64,000 nt of DNA from assembly GCF_040869045.1 (NCBI RefSeq), contig NC_090323.1, forward strand, positions 150,680,426-150,744,425, read 5' to 3'. This document shows, piece after piece, positions 1 to 10,973 of this stretch; position 1 is the first letter of the stretch; each line of letters opens with the position of its first letter. Source of the DNA: Eurosta solidaginis (taxonomy: Eukaryota; Arthropoda; Insecta; Diptera; Tephritidae). The notes under the pieces are model-generated. The model was not told the origin of the DNA. It was given only the letters and a program-made list of their open reading frames with translations, and made no database searches. The translations under genes and the position numbers were made by a program.

Positions 1-1052
1 GGCTGACTCGATTTAGTTTAAAGATTGAGTGGTCTTGGAGATTTGCTCATCACCTTCTACTCTGCGTTTACGACCACCCACATTGTTGGCGCTATTGGGA
101 CCGCTGCTGCAATGTCGTGCAATATGACCTGGGTTGCCACACTTGAAACATTTAATAACTCCGGCATTTTTCTGTTGTGATTCCTTCAGTGCTTCCAAAA
201 TTGTGTCTACCCAATCTGGTCTTTCCACTTCCACCCGTTGAGCTTTGTATGCTGGTTTACTCAATAGTGAGGCCGTTTCCTGAGTCAATGCATGTGATAC
301 CGTTTCAGCAAATGTCAGCTTTGGGTTTGCGTATGTAGCTCGCTTCGTTTCCACGTCCCGTATGCCATTTATGAAACTCTGGATTTTTACCCTTTCAATG
401 TATTCCACGGGAGCGTCCGCATTTGCAAGATGTGGCAATCTTTCAATATCTGAAGCAAACTCCTGCAATGTCTCATTTGCTTTTTGGTAGCGGTTTTGCA
501 ACTCAATTTGGAATATCTGTTTTCTATGCTCGCTTCCATAACGTCGTTCTACAGCAGCCATCAATGATTCATAATTGTTCCGCTCTCCTTCGGGAATCGT
601 CTGTAGAATTCCCCTGGTGGCCCCTTCAATGCCACGAACAGTGCAGCAACTTTATCTTCCGCATTCCAGTTGTTCACTGCTGCGGTCTTCTCAAACTGTA
701 GCTTAAAGACCTGGAAAGGAACAGAACCGTCAAAGGATGGTGTTTTTACCTTTGGATTACTCGCTGAAACTGCTGGACGATTTAGTTGTAACTGCTCGAT
801 ATGTCCTCTCAAAGCATCCACCTCGGCGTCGATTTTATCCTGTCGACCACTGAAGCCTTCATGAAACTGGGTTAATTTTTCTTCCATATGCGCTTCCAGT
901 TTAGATGATATATGGACTTCCTGCTCTTCTAGTTGTGTGGACATCTGAGATGATATCTGTGCTGAAATTTGTGCCGACATTTCTGAAATACGCGTTTCTT
1001 GTGCTTCAATACGCATGGTGAATCTCAACGCTTGCGAAAAGCGGAGACACAA
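1..1052 (-). pseudogene. Ty3/Gypsy-type gag fragment with zinc knuckle
   Basis: Minus-strand Gag remnant of an LTR retrotransposon. The 5' half (about 561-1052) is a glutamine- and glutamate-rich coiled-coil stretch followed by a capsid-like segment. The 3' half (13-564) continues the capsid and ends in one CCHC zinc knuckle (CFKCGNPGHIARHC). The two halves are in different frames, so there is a frameshift near 560-600. A second copy of the same family lies at 36660-37810 and aligns throughout, which supports the assignment. Pol would lie to the left, outside the window. Homology to the second copy fades near 1011, where the N-terminus is lost. The product would have been the structural protein of the retrotransposon particle. 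Confidence 0.85.
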
Positions 1053-1077
1053 CCCTCTATTGTATTTCTGTGTATAA
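1035..1077. repeat. 43-bp direct repeat, copy 1
   Basis: This stretch (CGAAAAGCGGAGACAC at its start) recurs with a few mismatches at 2113-2155 in the same orientation, about 1.08 kb away. It may mark the edges of an insertion or a leftover of one repeat family. No element could be assigned. Confidence 0.6.
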
Positions 1078-2454
1078 CCAACCTAACTGAATTTTTAAGG
1101 CTGTTTAACTCTGTAATCTTTTCTGTAATTTATTTTGCTTTTGGAAAAATTACCTATTTGAAAAAAGCTGGCTGAAAAATATTGGCATAACAGCTTAAGT
1201 TAATACAAGAATGGAAAATCTTGGAAAATTTGAGCAGATGTGGCAATTCGCGCGTCAGTTGAACGAAATATTGACAATCTATTGATCATCGCTAGGAAAT
1301 TAGCGATATTCCATCAACTTAGCAGCACTTTAGCAATACTATTGTTATTATTTGGCCGCTCAAACACACCCATATTAATTGTGCATTAAATCTAAAATAT
1401 ACAGCTCAAAAATGACTCCGGTTGTTATGACTGCAGCATTTATTTGGTGTAAATACACCATAATAATTTACACGGCCAAAGCCATAATAATTTACACGGG
1501 TCATAAATTTTTTCTCTGATTCAAAAGCTGAACTAGCAGCGCTACCGTCATCAGCTCAGTGTCATCATTGCCAGTAGCGCCAATAACACCAAACTCGTGC
1601 CTGACACAAAAAAGTCGTTTCACTCAATAGCGCAAGTGAAATGTACTACGCACTCACTACTAAGTAGCGTCAAAAATTCGTTTGGAGTCATTTCGTCAAT
1701 TAGCTACCATTGAGCTGGCACCGCATTGGCGCTGGCGCCATGAAATTTACATCACTAAAATTGCGCGAATGCCCAAGCTCATGACTTTGTTAATCCAGAT
1801 GGTGAAAACGAAGACTCAAAGTAACAACAGCCGTCATTTTCGAAGTGTAAAAATTCTGTGATACCACGAACGCTAACGCGGTTAGGCTGTTTTCGGTAAG
1901 TGTTGCATACTTTTCTGCGCACTTGATTTTGTTTTACAGATTTTTGGCGATGGAATTTTAGCTAAGCGAAGTTGGAATATTAGCCGTTTTTTTATACACG
2001 AATATACGTTTACGTTTGCGCGTGAAAAAAGCGCCTATCCTCGCTTAGATAATGCTTAGGAGACCCATCTAGCGGCAGTGGTTAAACAACTAGCTACAGC
2101 TACAGGGCGTACCGAAAAGCGGAGACACGACCCTCTGTTGTATGCCTGTGTATAAAATATAGCTAAATCAGTTGCGATGAATTCTGGACACACATAGAAT
2201 TAGTGTAAAGGGTGAAACAAAATTACATATTTCAGTTACATCTGAGTATAATGCGTATTGATATTTAGTATTACACATTTTATGCGCAGCAACTTCAGAG
2301 GTGTATTTAAAGTTTGACGCTTACCAGTCCATATAAAGTATAAGCGTATAGACGTTTACGTGTAAAAAAAAACACGGCTAATATTTAAAAACAGATTTAA
2401 CCCACATAGCAGAGATCAGCAATCAGTAGTTGTAAACTGAACGCGACATAGGCA
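1078..2454. other. AT-rich stretch without recognised gene
   Basis: No open frame with recognisable protein similarity on either strand. It contains the second copy of the 43-bp direct repeat (2113-2155) and short duplicated phrases such as a repeated 'cataataatttacacgg' near 1460-1500. It may be old transposon-derived DNA. Confidence 0.4.
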
Positions 2455-2563
2455 AAGTCACAATAAAATATGATTTTAACTTAGTTAACACTGTTTGACA
2501 CAATTTTATATGTGTTCTCTGTCAAAAATGCTTCAACTAACTTAGTCACATTTTATTTCGATT
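2455..2563. mobile_element. Palindromic MITE, degenerate copy
   Basis: The two ends are inverted copies of one another (left around ATAAAATATGATTTTAACTTAG, right CTAACTTAGTCACATTTTAT). The middle shares the phrase TGTCAAAAATGCTTCAACTA with the better preserved copy at 5647-5756. It has no coding capacity. The right arm continues into a sequence matching the outer part of the other copy (ATGCCCC), so the full terminal repeat may be longer. Confidence 0.65.
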
Positions 2564-3469
2564 ATGAATATGCCCCAATATTTTCGGATCATGATATAAA
2601 AAATCGTGTACTCATACTCAGTCAGGGTTATTCAAACGTAGCGATTCGTATCAGTAATTTGGTTGAGAGTCTTTTTCATCCTGACACCGCGTTAGCGTTG
2701 AACGCGAAAGTTCTGACAACCGAAGATACTGATATCCGAAGTGAAGCTACTTTTGACAAACACATACGATATGTTTTCTCGAAAATCTGTTTATGCATAT
2801 GTATGTATGAATGTATATTACGTTTTGTTGTAGCAAGAACACGTGAACATGTGTATGCACATATATACAAATCCATTTGAATGAGTTGAACAAAGCATAG
2901 GGCGCATTCCAAAAGCAACACTGCTGGCGAAGTTGATTAGTGATAACTTCTTGGAACGCAGAGATGCAACTTTACGGCAAATTAGTGACATTAAAAATTT
3001 TCCGCTCCATTCACTCAACGTTTTTATCGATGGGTTGTTGACAGTTGGCTCAACGTATCGTTTGAAAAGCACAATTTCTTTCACTCAGCCGATAACTGAT
3101 TAGCTGAGCAAGCAGTTGCGCTTTGAAATTCACCCTTCGAAGCAAACTTTTGCTTCGTATTTCAATTAAAATTTCATACGAAAACAAACCAAACACGAGA
3201 ATAGTTCGTGAGAGACCGTTGTAGCTTGTATCTATATGCATCATAGCTTATATTTACACAATAATTTTTGTATGTAAAATAATAGATCAGGCTAGCTACG
3301 CTTGGTTGTTTTATACGTACTCATACTCAAATTGCTGCGGATAAATTAGAGTATCAAAAAAGTTACCTGATGCCGATCTCTGCCACAGAGAAAATTTGTT
3401 GGTTATGAATGCGGATTTTTTCTGATTTATTATTAGTAATTATGACCCAATTCCAAGGTGAGCACGTGC
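2564..3469. other. Stretch without recognised gene
   Basis: AT-rich DNA with only short accidental open frames and no recognised domain on either strand. Confidence 0.4.
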
Positions 3470-3655
3470 CGAGGGCTGAATGATATGAGGGTGTATACAA
3501 ATTTCATATCGCTAACGTTGCGCCTCAGGGTACCAGGGTGAACCCTGTTGTACTGAAGCCCTTATCCCTTTACAATGGACCTCTGGGGGGATGGACCGTT
3601 TTTGTCCTATTCTCGTGGGAACAAAATGAACAATAAAATTAAAGAAAAAAAAAAC
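3470..3655 (+). mobile_element. Possible retroposon 3' end with A-rich tail
   Basis: A moderately GC-rich, non-coding block ends in AATAAAATTAAAG followed by an A-run at about 3630-3655, the look of a 3' untranslated region with polyadenylation signal and tail. Class unknown. It abuts the piggyBac relic. Confidence 0.35.
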
Positions 3656-3779
3656 TTTTTAAAATTAAGCTTTTATTATTGGTTAATAAAATTAACTAAA
3701 AAGTAAAAAATAATATATATTCATGACAGAGACGTTGAATGAGTGGTAAACTCGTAAACCAATTATCTATCGTGACATT

Positions 3780-4870
3780 TCAATTGGTGCCCTTTACATT
3801 TTTCAGCAGTTGAAGAACATAATATTCACCAGCAGCCATTGCAGGAGGTACACTTCCTTTTCCAAGGTAAACAATGTCATCCAACATATACTTTGTACCG
3901 CTATAACAAGGCATGACAATTTTGATCCCAAACTTGTTGGCTTTAGAGGGAATATACATCCTAAATGGACATTTGCCTCTAAATCCAACTAGTTGCTCAT
4001 CAATGGTTATATAGCTTCCAGGTTTATAGTTCACTCTGCAATTGTTTAGAAGTTTGTCCCAGAGAGAAGAAACTGGAGCTAGTTTGGTCATTTCTGTTCT
4101 AGCAGTTCTTGTTTCTTTATCATCGAATCTCAGACAATTTAGGATAAATTTGAACCTTCTCTCAGGCATGGTTGCCTTGTACCTTTCCCCTTTCAAACGT
4201 CATATGTGTTGCCAAGTGATTGTCTTTGAGAGCAGCGGACAAGACTAACAAACCAAGAAATGCTTTAAGTTCGTCCATTTCCAAATTTGACAAAACCGCG
4301 TGAGATTTATCGTTATAGTTCTCCCTTTGAATGATTATTTCTTTATTTGTATAAATCAAAATCTCTTCCAATATGTCTGCGGTAAAAAACAGTTTGAATC
4401 AGCTGGCAGGACACAACGAATTTTTTGCATTTGCTGTTGGGCCAGGGCGAATGTGAACAATATTTTTTGAGGGAGCTTTTTGACCTAGCACAGCCACAGG
4501 TTCCTTACTCCAAATAAAATTTCCATCTTTTCCGACCAGACTGTTGGTACTAGGTGTAATACTTGTAATTACCTCTTCTTTTTCACGAATTTCTTGAGCA
4601 GCTGATCTTTAATTTCCTCTCCCCTCACTAAGTTTCTGTTATTTACGTTTGCTGCTTCCAGGTGCTTCCTCCTTTTCAGCTTCTTCTGCATTTATGATCC
4701 CGTGTATCAAATTTTCTTCGACATCATTTAATTCTTCCGTTTCTGGTTGGTATTCCGTATCTGCAACACTGTCCCAAGAATCCTCATCAAAGTTACAAAG
4801 CTTCAACTCCAAATTGTCTTCTTCCTCAGAATCTAGTTCAAGTCTTGCATCAAAATATTTTGTTCTGATA
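3780..4870 (-). pseudogene. piggyBac-like transposase relic
   Basis: Minus-strand remains of a piggyBac (DDE_Tnp_1_7) transposase. In coding order: an acidic N-terminal region (about 4870-4640), a linker with NIVHIRPGP (about 4500-4440), a segment resembling the family's ILEEIL..TN (about 4375-4330), and the catalytic core to 3780 with TIDEQLVGFRGKCPF, which holds the first catalytic Asp. Stops interrupt the linker and the N-terminal part, and the frame changes near 4190. The protein ends after YYVLQLLKNVKG, before the second catalytic Asp, so the enzyme is dead. I could not identify flanking TTAA sites with matching terminal repeats. Confidence 0.8.
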
Positions 4871-5031
4871 GCCCATGACCTGCCATTTTTATACTCTATG
4901 GTTTTCTGTACGGTAACATAATACAAAACAAAAACATAATTGTCATAATTCAGCACAAAATATATTTTTTTGACACGTTGTAAGTTACTGATAAATAAAT
5001 ATGACTCAGTAAAGATAAGTAAAGTAAAGGT

Positions 5032-5052
5032 CCCCCCCCCCCCCCCCCCCCC
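5032..5052. repeat. Run of 21 C
   Basis: An uninterrupted cytosine tract followed by TACCCAC. Its length is likely to be unstable in reads and assemblies. Glycine-rich open frames across it are artefacts. Confidence 0.95.
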
Positions 5053-5646
5053 TACCCACAATGAACCCGTGCTGCTGAGGACATAGTAGATATTTTACGG
5101 AGAAGAAAATTGTATTCTTAACTATGCACTCAAATAGCTTTGACACAGTGGTAAGTTTGGATGTCGCCCTTACAATTTTCGATATCATTTTTGTTACCAC
5201 CCTTAAGCAGTGGCGGATCGTGAGCTTTGTTGTGTGGTGGGGAGGGGGGGAGGGAAATTGTGTCAACAAGTTTCATAAATTTTGTTTTATTTTTATAAAA
5301 GCGGTATTCATATATAAATTGCCATGCATCGTGAAATGCCAAAATTTTGTGCCTACTGCTATTTTCATGCTCAAAAAAAATGCAAAATTTTTCTTGAACA
5401 TTTGCTTTTGATCTGCGTACAGCGCTTAATAATACCAAAATGTAAGCTTTCGATTTCAAAGTATTTTCGAAAGTATGTATGTATTCTGTTTTTTAATAAT
5501 TTCAGGGCCGCGGAGAGGGGGGCAGCCAGGGCAAGTATTGACAGTACTCTAACTAGGATTTCATAGAAACAAAAAATTGTTTTAAAATTGAAAATCACTT
5601 AACTAAAATCATAAGCATCCGATCAAATACTATGGGGCATAATCAT
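5053..5646. other. No gene; isolated hAT-like termini
   Basis: At 5208 the sequence CAGTGGCGGATC resembles the left end of the hAT element at 46900. At about 5504 CAGGGCCGCGGAGAGG resembles another hAT-type terminus. No matching partner end or target duplication was found for either, so no element is called. Confidence 0.4.
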
Positions 5647-5756
5647 AGTCGAAACAAAATGTGATTTTAAGTTAGATAAACGTTTTTGGCACAATTTTAT
5701 AAGCGCTATCTGTCAAAAATGCTTCAACTAACTTAAAATCACATTTTATTTCGACT
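5647..5756. mobile_element. Palindromic MITE, 110 bp
   Basis: Terminal inverted repeats of about 29 bp (5647-5675 and 5728-5756) begin AGTCGAAA and end GTTAG with one internal mismatch. The core is about 52 bp. A diverged copy lies at 2455-2563. It is non-coding and therefore mobilised only in trans. Superfamily not assigned because no clear target duplication is visible. Confidence 0.75.
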
Positions 5757-5766
5757 TCCCAAGGAC

Positions 5767-6300
5767 TTAAGTGGTCGCCATTTCCTTCAAATCATACTCC
5801 ATACTACTCTAAAAAAACGGAGAAAAAGTAAAGGGTGATTGGCTCGTTTGGAGTGCAACAAAAGAAGCGCTTTTTTGTTTTCCATGCCGGCATTTTAGCA
5901 AAATATCCGAAAATACCCAATCGGATTTGACAAAATTTTCAGGTTATTATAAAGAAAAAGGTTGGAAGAGGTTACACGACAAAATTCCTGAACAAGAAAA
6001 TAGTCAAAATCATAAAACTTGCTATATAGAGTGGCGCCAATATGAAATGAGAATTCGAAAAGCAAGTTCAGTGGATTTTCTCTTAGCGGAAACCCTTAAA
6101 AATTAAGCAGCTCGCTGGAGAGAGATACTTCGCAGAATTCTTGATGTTGTTTTATTTCTTGGAGAAAAAGGATTGGCATTTATAGGGGATAATTCATTGA
6201 TCGGATATCCAAATAATTGAAACTTTCTTGGAATTTTGGAACTGATTAGCAATTATAACCCCCTATTGCATGAACATTTGGAGAAGGTGAGGGAATCTCT
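5767..6300 (+). pseudogene. hAT-family transposase relic (TTF zinc finger + DUF4371)
   Basis: A plus-strand frame can be followed for about 178 codons with only two in-frame stops. It starts with a TTF-type zinc-finger segment (GDWLVWS, then ALFCFPCRHF). It continues through IEWRQYEMRI into the DUF4371 region (RWREILRRILDVVLFLGEKG, then GLAFIGDN, then NFLGILELISNYNPLLHEHL). That order is typical of hAT-derived proteins of the ZMYM1/TTF-finger type. The stops fall before AARW and before NFLG. Coding similarity ends where the dispersed repeat begins at about 6303, so the catalytic C-terminal half is missing. Whether it was a transposase or a domesticated copy cannot be told. Confidence 0.82.
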
Positions 6301-6302
6301 AA

Positions 6303-8443
6303 CGAAAAACGAAAGGAGGGCGTTAGTTCTATGGGTGGACGCCTTTTCGAGATATCGCCATAAAGGTGGACCAGGGGTGACTCTGTAATGTGTTTGTACG
6401 ATATGGGTATTAATGGGGTTTTAAAAGGGAGTAGTGGTAGTTGTATATGTGAAGGCGTTTTCAAGATATCGACCAAAATGTGGACCAGGGTGACCCAGAA
6501 CATCATCTGTCGGGTACCGATAATTTATTTATATATGTAATACCACGCCCTGCAGAACTTTTTCATTTTGTTCTACTTAATATGGTAGGTGTCACACCCA
6601 TTTTCCAAAGTTTCAGAAGTTATATATTGCGTCAATAAACCAATCCAATTACAATGTTTCATCCCTTTTTTCGTATTTGGTATAGAATTATGGCATTTTT
6701 TTTTTCGTAATTTTCGAAATCGAAAAAGTGGGCGTGGCCATAGTCGGATTTCGGCTATTTTTTATACCAATACAAAGTGAGTTCAGATAAGTATGTGAAC
6801 TGAGTTTAGTAAAGATTTTTGCTCAAGTTATCGTGTTAACGGCCGAGCGGAAGGACAGACGGTCGACTGTGTATAAAAACAGGGCGTGGCTTCAACCGAT
6901 TTCGCCCTTTTCACAGAAAAAAGTTATCGTCCTAGAATGTAAGCCCCTACCAAATTGATTGGTAAATTTTTGTTCGACTTATGGCATTAAAGGTATCCTA
7001 GACAAATTAAATGAAAAAGAGCGGAACCACGTCCATTTTGAAATTTTCTTTTATTTTTGTATTTTGTTGCACCATATCATTACTGGAGTTGAATGTTGAC
7101 ATATGGGTAACCCTAGAATGTGTGTATAGAATATGGATATCAAATGAAAGCTGTTAATGAGTGTTTTAGTAGGGGGTAATTTTGATACCCCTGGGTGACT
7201 AGGGTCCCGAACTATAGGCCAAAAAGTGGACCCGGGTACCCCTAGAATGTGTTTATAAAATATTGATATCAAATGAAAGCTGTTGATGAGTGCTTTAGTA
7301 GGGGGTAATTCTCATACCCCTGGGTGACTAGGGTCTCGAGGTATAGGCCAGAACGTGGGCCAGTGAATGCCTAGTGATTGTTTATACAATATGGATATCA
7401 AATGAAAGCTGTTGAAGAGTGCTTTAGTACAGAGTAATATATTATCCAGAGACGGACTGGGAAAGGGATTAGGACTAGGACTGGGACTGAGACTCGGAAT
7501 GGGACTGGGACTGGGACTGGAATAAAATACATACCACCTTCTGGGACAGGCAATAAGGGATGCAGAAGAATGAGAAGGAATTGAGAGAAGAGAAAAGAGA
7601 GAAGGAGATTTAGAAAGAGATAGAATGAGACGGTGATGGAGATAGATGAAGCGAAAATGGCGGAGGGAGGAATGAATAAAAGGATTAGGAAAAAGTTAAG
7701 AAGGGGGGAGGGCAGTGTCAGACGGAAAAAGCTTATTAAAATGTATGCAGATTGGCCAAATTTAGGGCAGTACAACGTCTTCCGGGTCTTCCATTTTACT
7801 TATATACTTTAAAGATATTAAATTTTTTGTTAAAATTTGACTTAAAAACTTTTTTTTAAGTGGGCGTGGTCGTTCTCCGATTTTGCTAAATTTTATTATG
7901 CATACATATAGTAATAGGAGTAACGTTCCTGCCAAATTTAATCATGATTTCTTCAACGACTGACAAATTACAGCTTGCAGAACTTTTAAATTACCTTCTT
8001 TTAAAAGTGGGCGGTGCCACGCCCTTTGTCCAAAATTACTACTACTAATTTTCTATTCCACGTCATAGGTTCAACTCACCTAACAAGTTTCATCGCTTTA
8101 TCTGTCTTTGGTAATGAATTATCGCACTTTTTGGATTTTTCGAAATTTTCAATATCGAAAAAGTGGGCGTGGTTATTGTCCGATATCGTTCATTTTAAAT
8201 AGCGATCTGAGATGAGTGCCCAGGAACCTACATATCAAATTTCATCAAGATGCCTTAAAATTTACTCAAGTTATCGTGTTAATGGACAGACGGACGGACG
8301 GACCGACATGGCTCAATCAAATTTTTTTTCGATACTGATGATTTTGATATATGGAAGTCTATATCTATCTCGATTCCTTTATACCTGTACAACCAACCGT
8401 TATCCATTATTATACTCTGTGAGCTCTGCTCAACTGATTAAAA
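6303..8443 (+). mobile_element. Dispersed repeat R, copy A (plus orientation)
   Basis: Non-coding repeat family seen three times in the window (also 12728-14706 inverted and 59178-61853). Hallmarks in order: degenerate tandem units of roughly 125 bp (GTGGACCAGGGGTGAC phrase), several 'AAAGTGGGCGTGG' blocks, GTTATCGTGTTAACGG, a GGACGGAC tract, and a right end GAGCTCTGCTCAACTGA. Copy A lacks the left end. It carries a second tandem array of about 130 bp units near 7080-7440 that copy C lacks. It has no coding capacity. Class unknown; the internal tandem arrays would suit a Helitron- or DINE-like element but termini are not diagnostic. Confidence 0.75.
7452..7740 (+). repeat. Polypurine block with GGGACT repeats
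   Basis: Inside repeat R copy A lies a purine-rich strand: first a GGGACT-like hexamer series (about 7457-7520), then a long GA-rich stretch (about 7560-7740). It is absent from repeat copy C, so it was gained locally. G-runs spaced by 3 nt could form a quadruplex. Confidence 0.7.
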
Positions 8444-8445
8444 TA

Positions 8446-9229
8446 TTAGACAAAACCCAAGAATATAGCAGTATGTAAAGCGGCAAACGAACATTCAAAG
8501 CCAATGCAGTTATACAAATCATTGTGACGCGAGCACCAATGACGCAGGGGACTATTTCTAGCAAAATTTTGCCGGCATAGGGGTAAATGAAAAGGCACAA
8601 AATCTCTGGAGGCCCTAGCAGGAACAGCAAAATTTAGTTGACTGATTAGGTCAGGGGAGTCAATCATGCCAATGAAGAGCTTGTGAATGAACATAACGCC
8701 GAGTAATACTCTACGATTCTCTAGAGATGGCAAATTAATTAGAAGACGCCTAGTCCTGTATGGTGGAACATGAGTACTTGATTCCCAGTTGAGACCTCGT
8801 AATGCAAAAATTTAAAACTGTCTCTGGACCGACTCAGTCCGATCTATATGGATTTGATAGATTGGAGACCAAACACATGAACAGTACTCGAGAACAGGAA
8901 GTACCAGCGAGGTATAAAGGATCTTTGTGAAATAAAGGGCATCAAACTCTTTAGCCCAACATTTGATGAAACCTAATACACCAGTTTTTTGTTTATAGTG
9001 GTCGAAATATTTATGGTGAACTTAATTTCGGATCAAAAATTACACCTAGATCAGTTACAACAGATATCCGCCCCAAAGGGTTGCCGTTAAGCATATAAGA
9101 TGTCAGGACCGGCTTCACACGGTGAAAAGTCATTTGCTTATATTTAGAGCAATTCAAAAAAAGTAAATTTGCAGTACACCAGCTTTGAAATGAGACAAGA
9201 TCGGACTGAAGCTGATTAAAAGAGAACAA
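8446..9229 (-). pseudogene. N3 ORF2 C-terminal region
   Basis: Carries the post-catalytic reverse transcriptase part (LVSFQSWCTANLLFLNCSKY, then TDLGVIFDPKL at 9229-9011) and, in another frame, the thumb and C-terminal region (RRVLLGVMFIHKLFIG, then YNCIGFECSF at 8733-8446). The first segment begins shortly after the place where the FADD/YADD motif should be; the catalytic box itself lies in the disrupted stretch 9230-9350. Several frameshifts; non-functional. Confidence 0.75.
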
Positions 9230-9350
9230 GTTTGAATGTAGATATGGTTAACAAAGTTTTATATCAACTGCGTACATAAAAACTCTAGAATGTAAGATAA
9301 CTTTTGGTTAGTCATTAATGAACAGGGTAAAAAGTAATGTACCCAAATGG

Positions 9351-9959
9351 CTATCTGGGCACGCCAGAAGTTACATCAAACGACTTTGAAAGATTGTTGT
9401 TGAAGAAAACTCGCTGAGTCCTATTTTCAAGATAACTTGAAATCCAACTTAATAAAGGCGCTGGAAAGCCCAGAAGATCAAGTTTGTGAACTAAGAGCTC
9501 GTGATTAACAGAGTCAAATTCTTTACTAAAGTCGGTGTAAATTATATCTGTTTGTTTGCAATCTAAAAAACCATTCATAACAAAAGACATAAATTCAAGC
9601 AAGTTGGTAGTTGTTGATCGATGCACAAAACCATGTTGACAAGGTGATATTAAAGAGCTACACAGGTATTGAAGCTGGGATGTAATTATCTGGTCAAAAG
9701 TTTTAGGGATAGCTGAGAGCTTAGATATGCCTCTGTAGTTCTCAATATTAGACCTACTACCTTTTTTATGCAAAGGTATAATAAGCGATTGTTTCCAAAT
9801 ATATGGGAATGATGCGGATTCCAGAGACAGTTTAAATAATTTAAAGATAGGCTCAGAAAAGCTAACAGCACAGTACTTAAGTACACAACTAGGAACACCA
9901 TCTGGACCCGGTGAAGATATCGGTTTCAATGCAAGAAGACTATTAAGAACAGTATATTT
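9351..9959 (-). pseudogene. N3 reverse transcriptase, N-terminal half
   Basis: Contains the conserved RT blocks SSPGPDGVPSCVLKY, IIPLHKKGSRSNIENYR, CQHGFVHRSTTTNL, and the first catalytic Asp in IIYTDFSKEFDSVNHELL, ending at SGVPR, where the GDPLSP-like box would follow. Family: non-LTR RT (RVT_1). An R replaces the usual Q in SGVPQG and a stop follows. The open frame runs back to the MITE insertion at 9960. Confidence 0.85.
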
Positions 9960-10192
9960 GAGCCGTTTATTTTGAAAGTGGCATAAGTCATTTCATGTCG
10001 TTTAGGTTCAGTGGTAATTTGTTTGTATCTCTCCTCGCCTCCAGTTTTTTGGAGTCCAATATCCAAAAGATGAAATTCTTATTATTATTTTATAATTGTA
10101 GAACCATTTATATATGCATTCGTTCTAAAATTACAATGCATTTAAGACCACGAGTTGGAAATGACTTATGCCACTTTCAAAATAAACGGCTC
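9960..10192. mobile_element. 233-bp MITE with perfect 35-bp inverted repeats
   Basis: Terminal inverted repeats 9960-9994 and 10158-10192 match perfectly over 35 bp, starting GAGCCGTTTATTTTGAAAGT. It is flanked by a 4-bp duplication ATTT (9956-9959 and 10193-10196). Removing the element and one ATTT copy rejoins the N3 open frame in phase (..FIDK to YTVL..), which proves the insertion. The central 160 bp are non-coding. Superfamily unassigned. Confidence 0.92.
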
Positions 10193-10973
10193 ATTTGTCA
10201 ATAAATGGGTTTAAAATATTATTAGAACTTTCCAAGCAATCTGGATAAATATCAGACTGGACACATTGGGATGAATAGGTTGGTTTAAAGAATTCAGCAA
10301 ATAAGTCTGCGATTTCGTGATCAGAATTTGCGTTTTTGCACCCATAAATAAAAGTAGATGGAAAACCAGAAGTTTTCCTTTTGGAATTAACACATCTGTA
10401 GAAACGTTGCGGGTTATTAATAAATTGGAATTTGCAGTACGATAAGTAACCTTTATAACACTGCTGGTTAAGACGATGAAAATTGGAGCGCGCCACTAAA
10501 TATTTAGAAAAATCAATAGCTTTTCCAGATCTTGTGAAACGCTTATAGAGTCTAGATTTAATATTATCAAGTCTTAATAGTTGCTTTGAGAACCAAGGTG
10601 GTTTACCCGTCGTGGTACTGGAATAACGAAGAGGAACACAGCTTTCAAAGAAAGCATCCAGAGAGCTATAAAACAAGTATGTCGCTGCTTCAACGTCTGT
10701 ACACGCATAAAGACTCGACCAGTCATGGGCAGAAAACAATTTATTGAGCTCACTAAAATTCGTCTTTGAAAAACATCTCGAACGGAGTCGGGAATTCGGC
10801 TGAGAAACATAGAGCATCACAGGTTGAACAACGTCCAGTACTATCTCACACGTAGGATGAAAAGGGTCTTTAGGAAGGGATAATGGGGGAGTTCGGGTTA
10901 GAGTAATACCCGCAGAGTCATCTGTAAACACTAAGTCTAAGATTTTCTTTTTGGAATTTAAAATATTTTTCAT
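10193..10973 (-). pseudogene. N3 endonuclease end and EN-RT linker
   Basis: About 260 open codons: DLVFTDDS (the endonuclease end, where SDH-type residues would follow), a linker with GKPPWFSKQLLRLDNIKSRL, and FQFINNPQRFYRCVNSKRK, which resembles the family's NPKKFW block before the RT. Upstream, about 11075-10975 in another frame, lies DFNTIDSNFMTPTTQHEFL from the endonuclease core. Truncated further upstream. Confidence 0.8.

Noticed and set aside
1035..2155. An LTR retrotransposon bounded by the two 43-bp repeats
   Set aside because: Repeats are too short for LTRs, lack TG..CA ends and enclose no coding sequence.
2512..2880. A 122-codon open frame on the plus strand
   Set aside because: Starts inside a MITE, no recognisable domain, AT-rich composition.
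5006..5269. Glycine- and proline-rich open frames over the C-run
   Set aside because: Produced by the 21-C homopolymer and neighbouring G-rich DNA.
5208..5530. A hAT element between CAGTGGCGGATC (5208) and CAGGGCCGCGGAG (5504)
   Set aside because: The two words are in the same orientation and differ; no inverted partner or 8-bp duplication was found.
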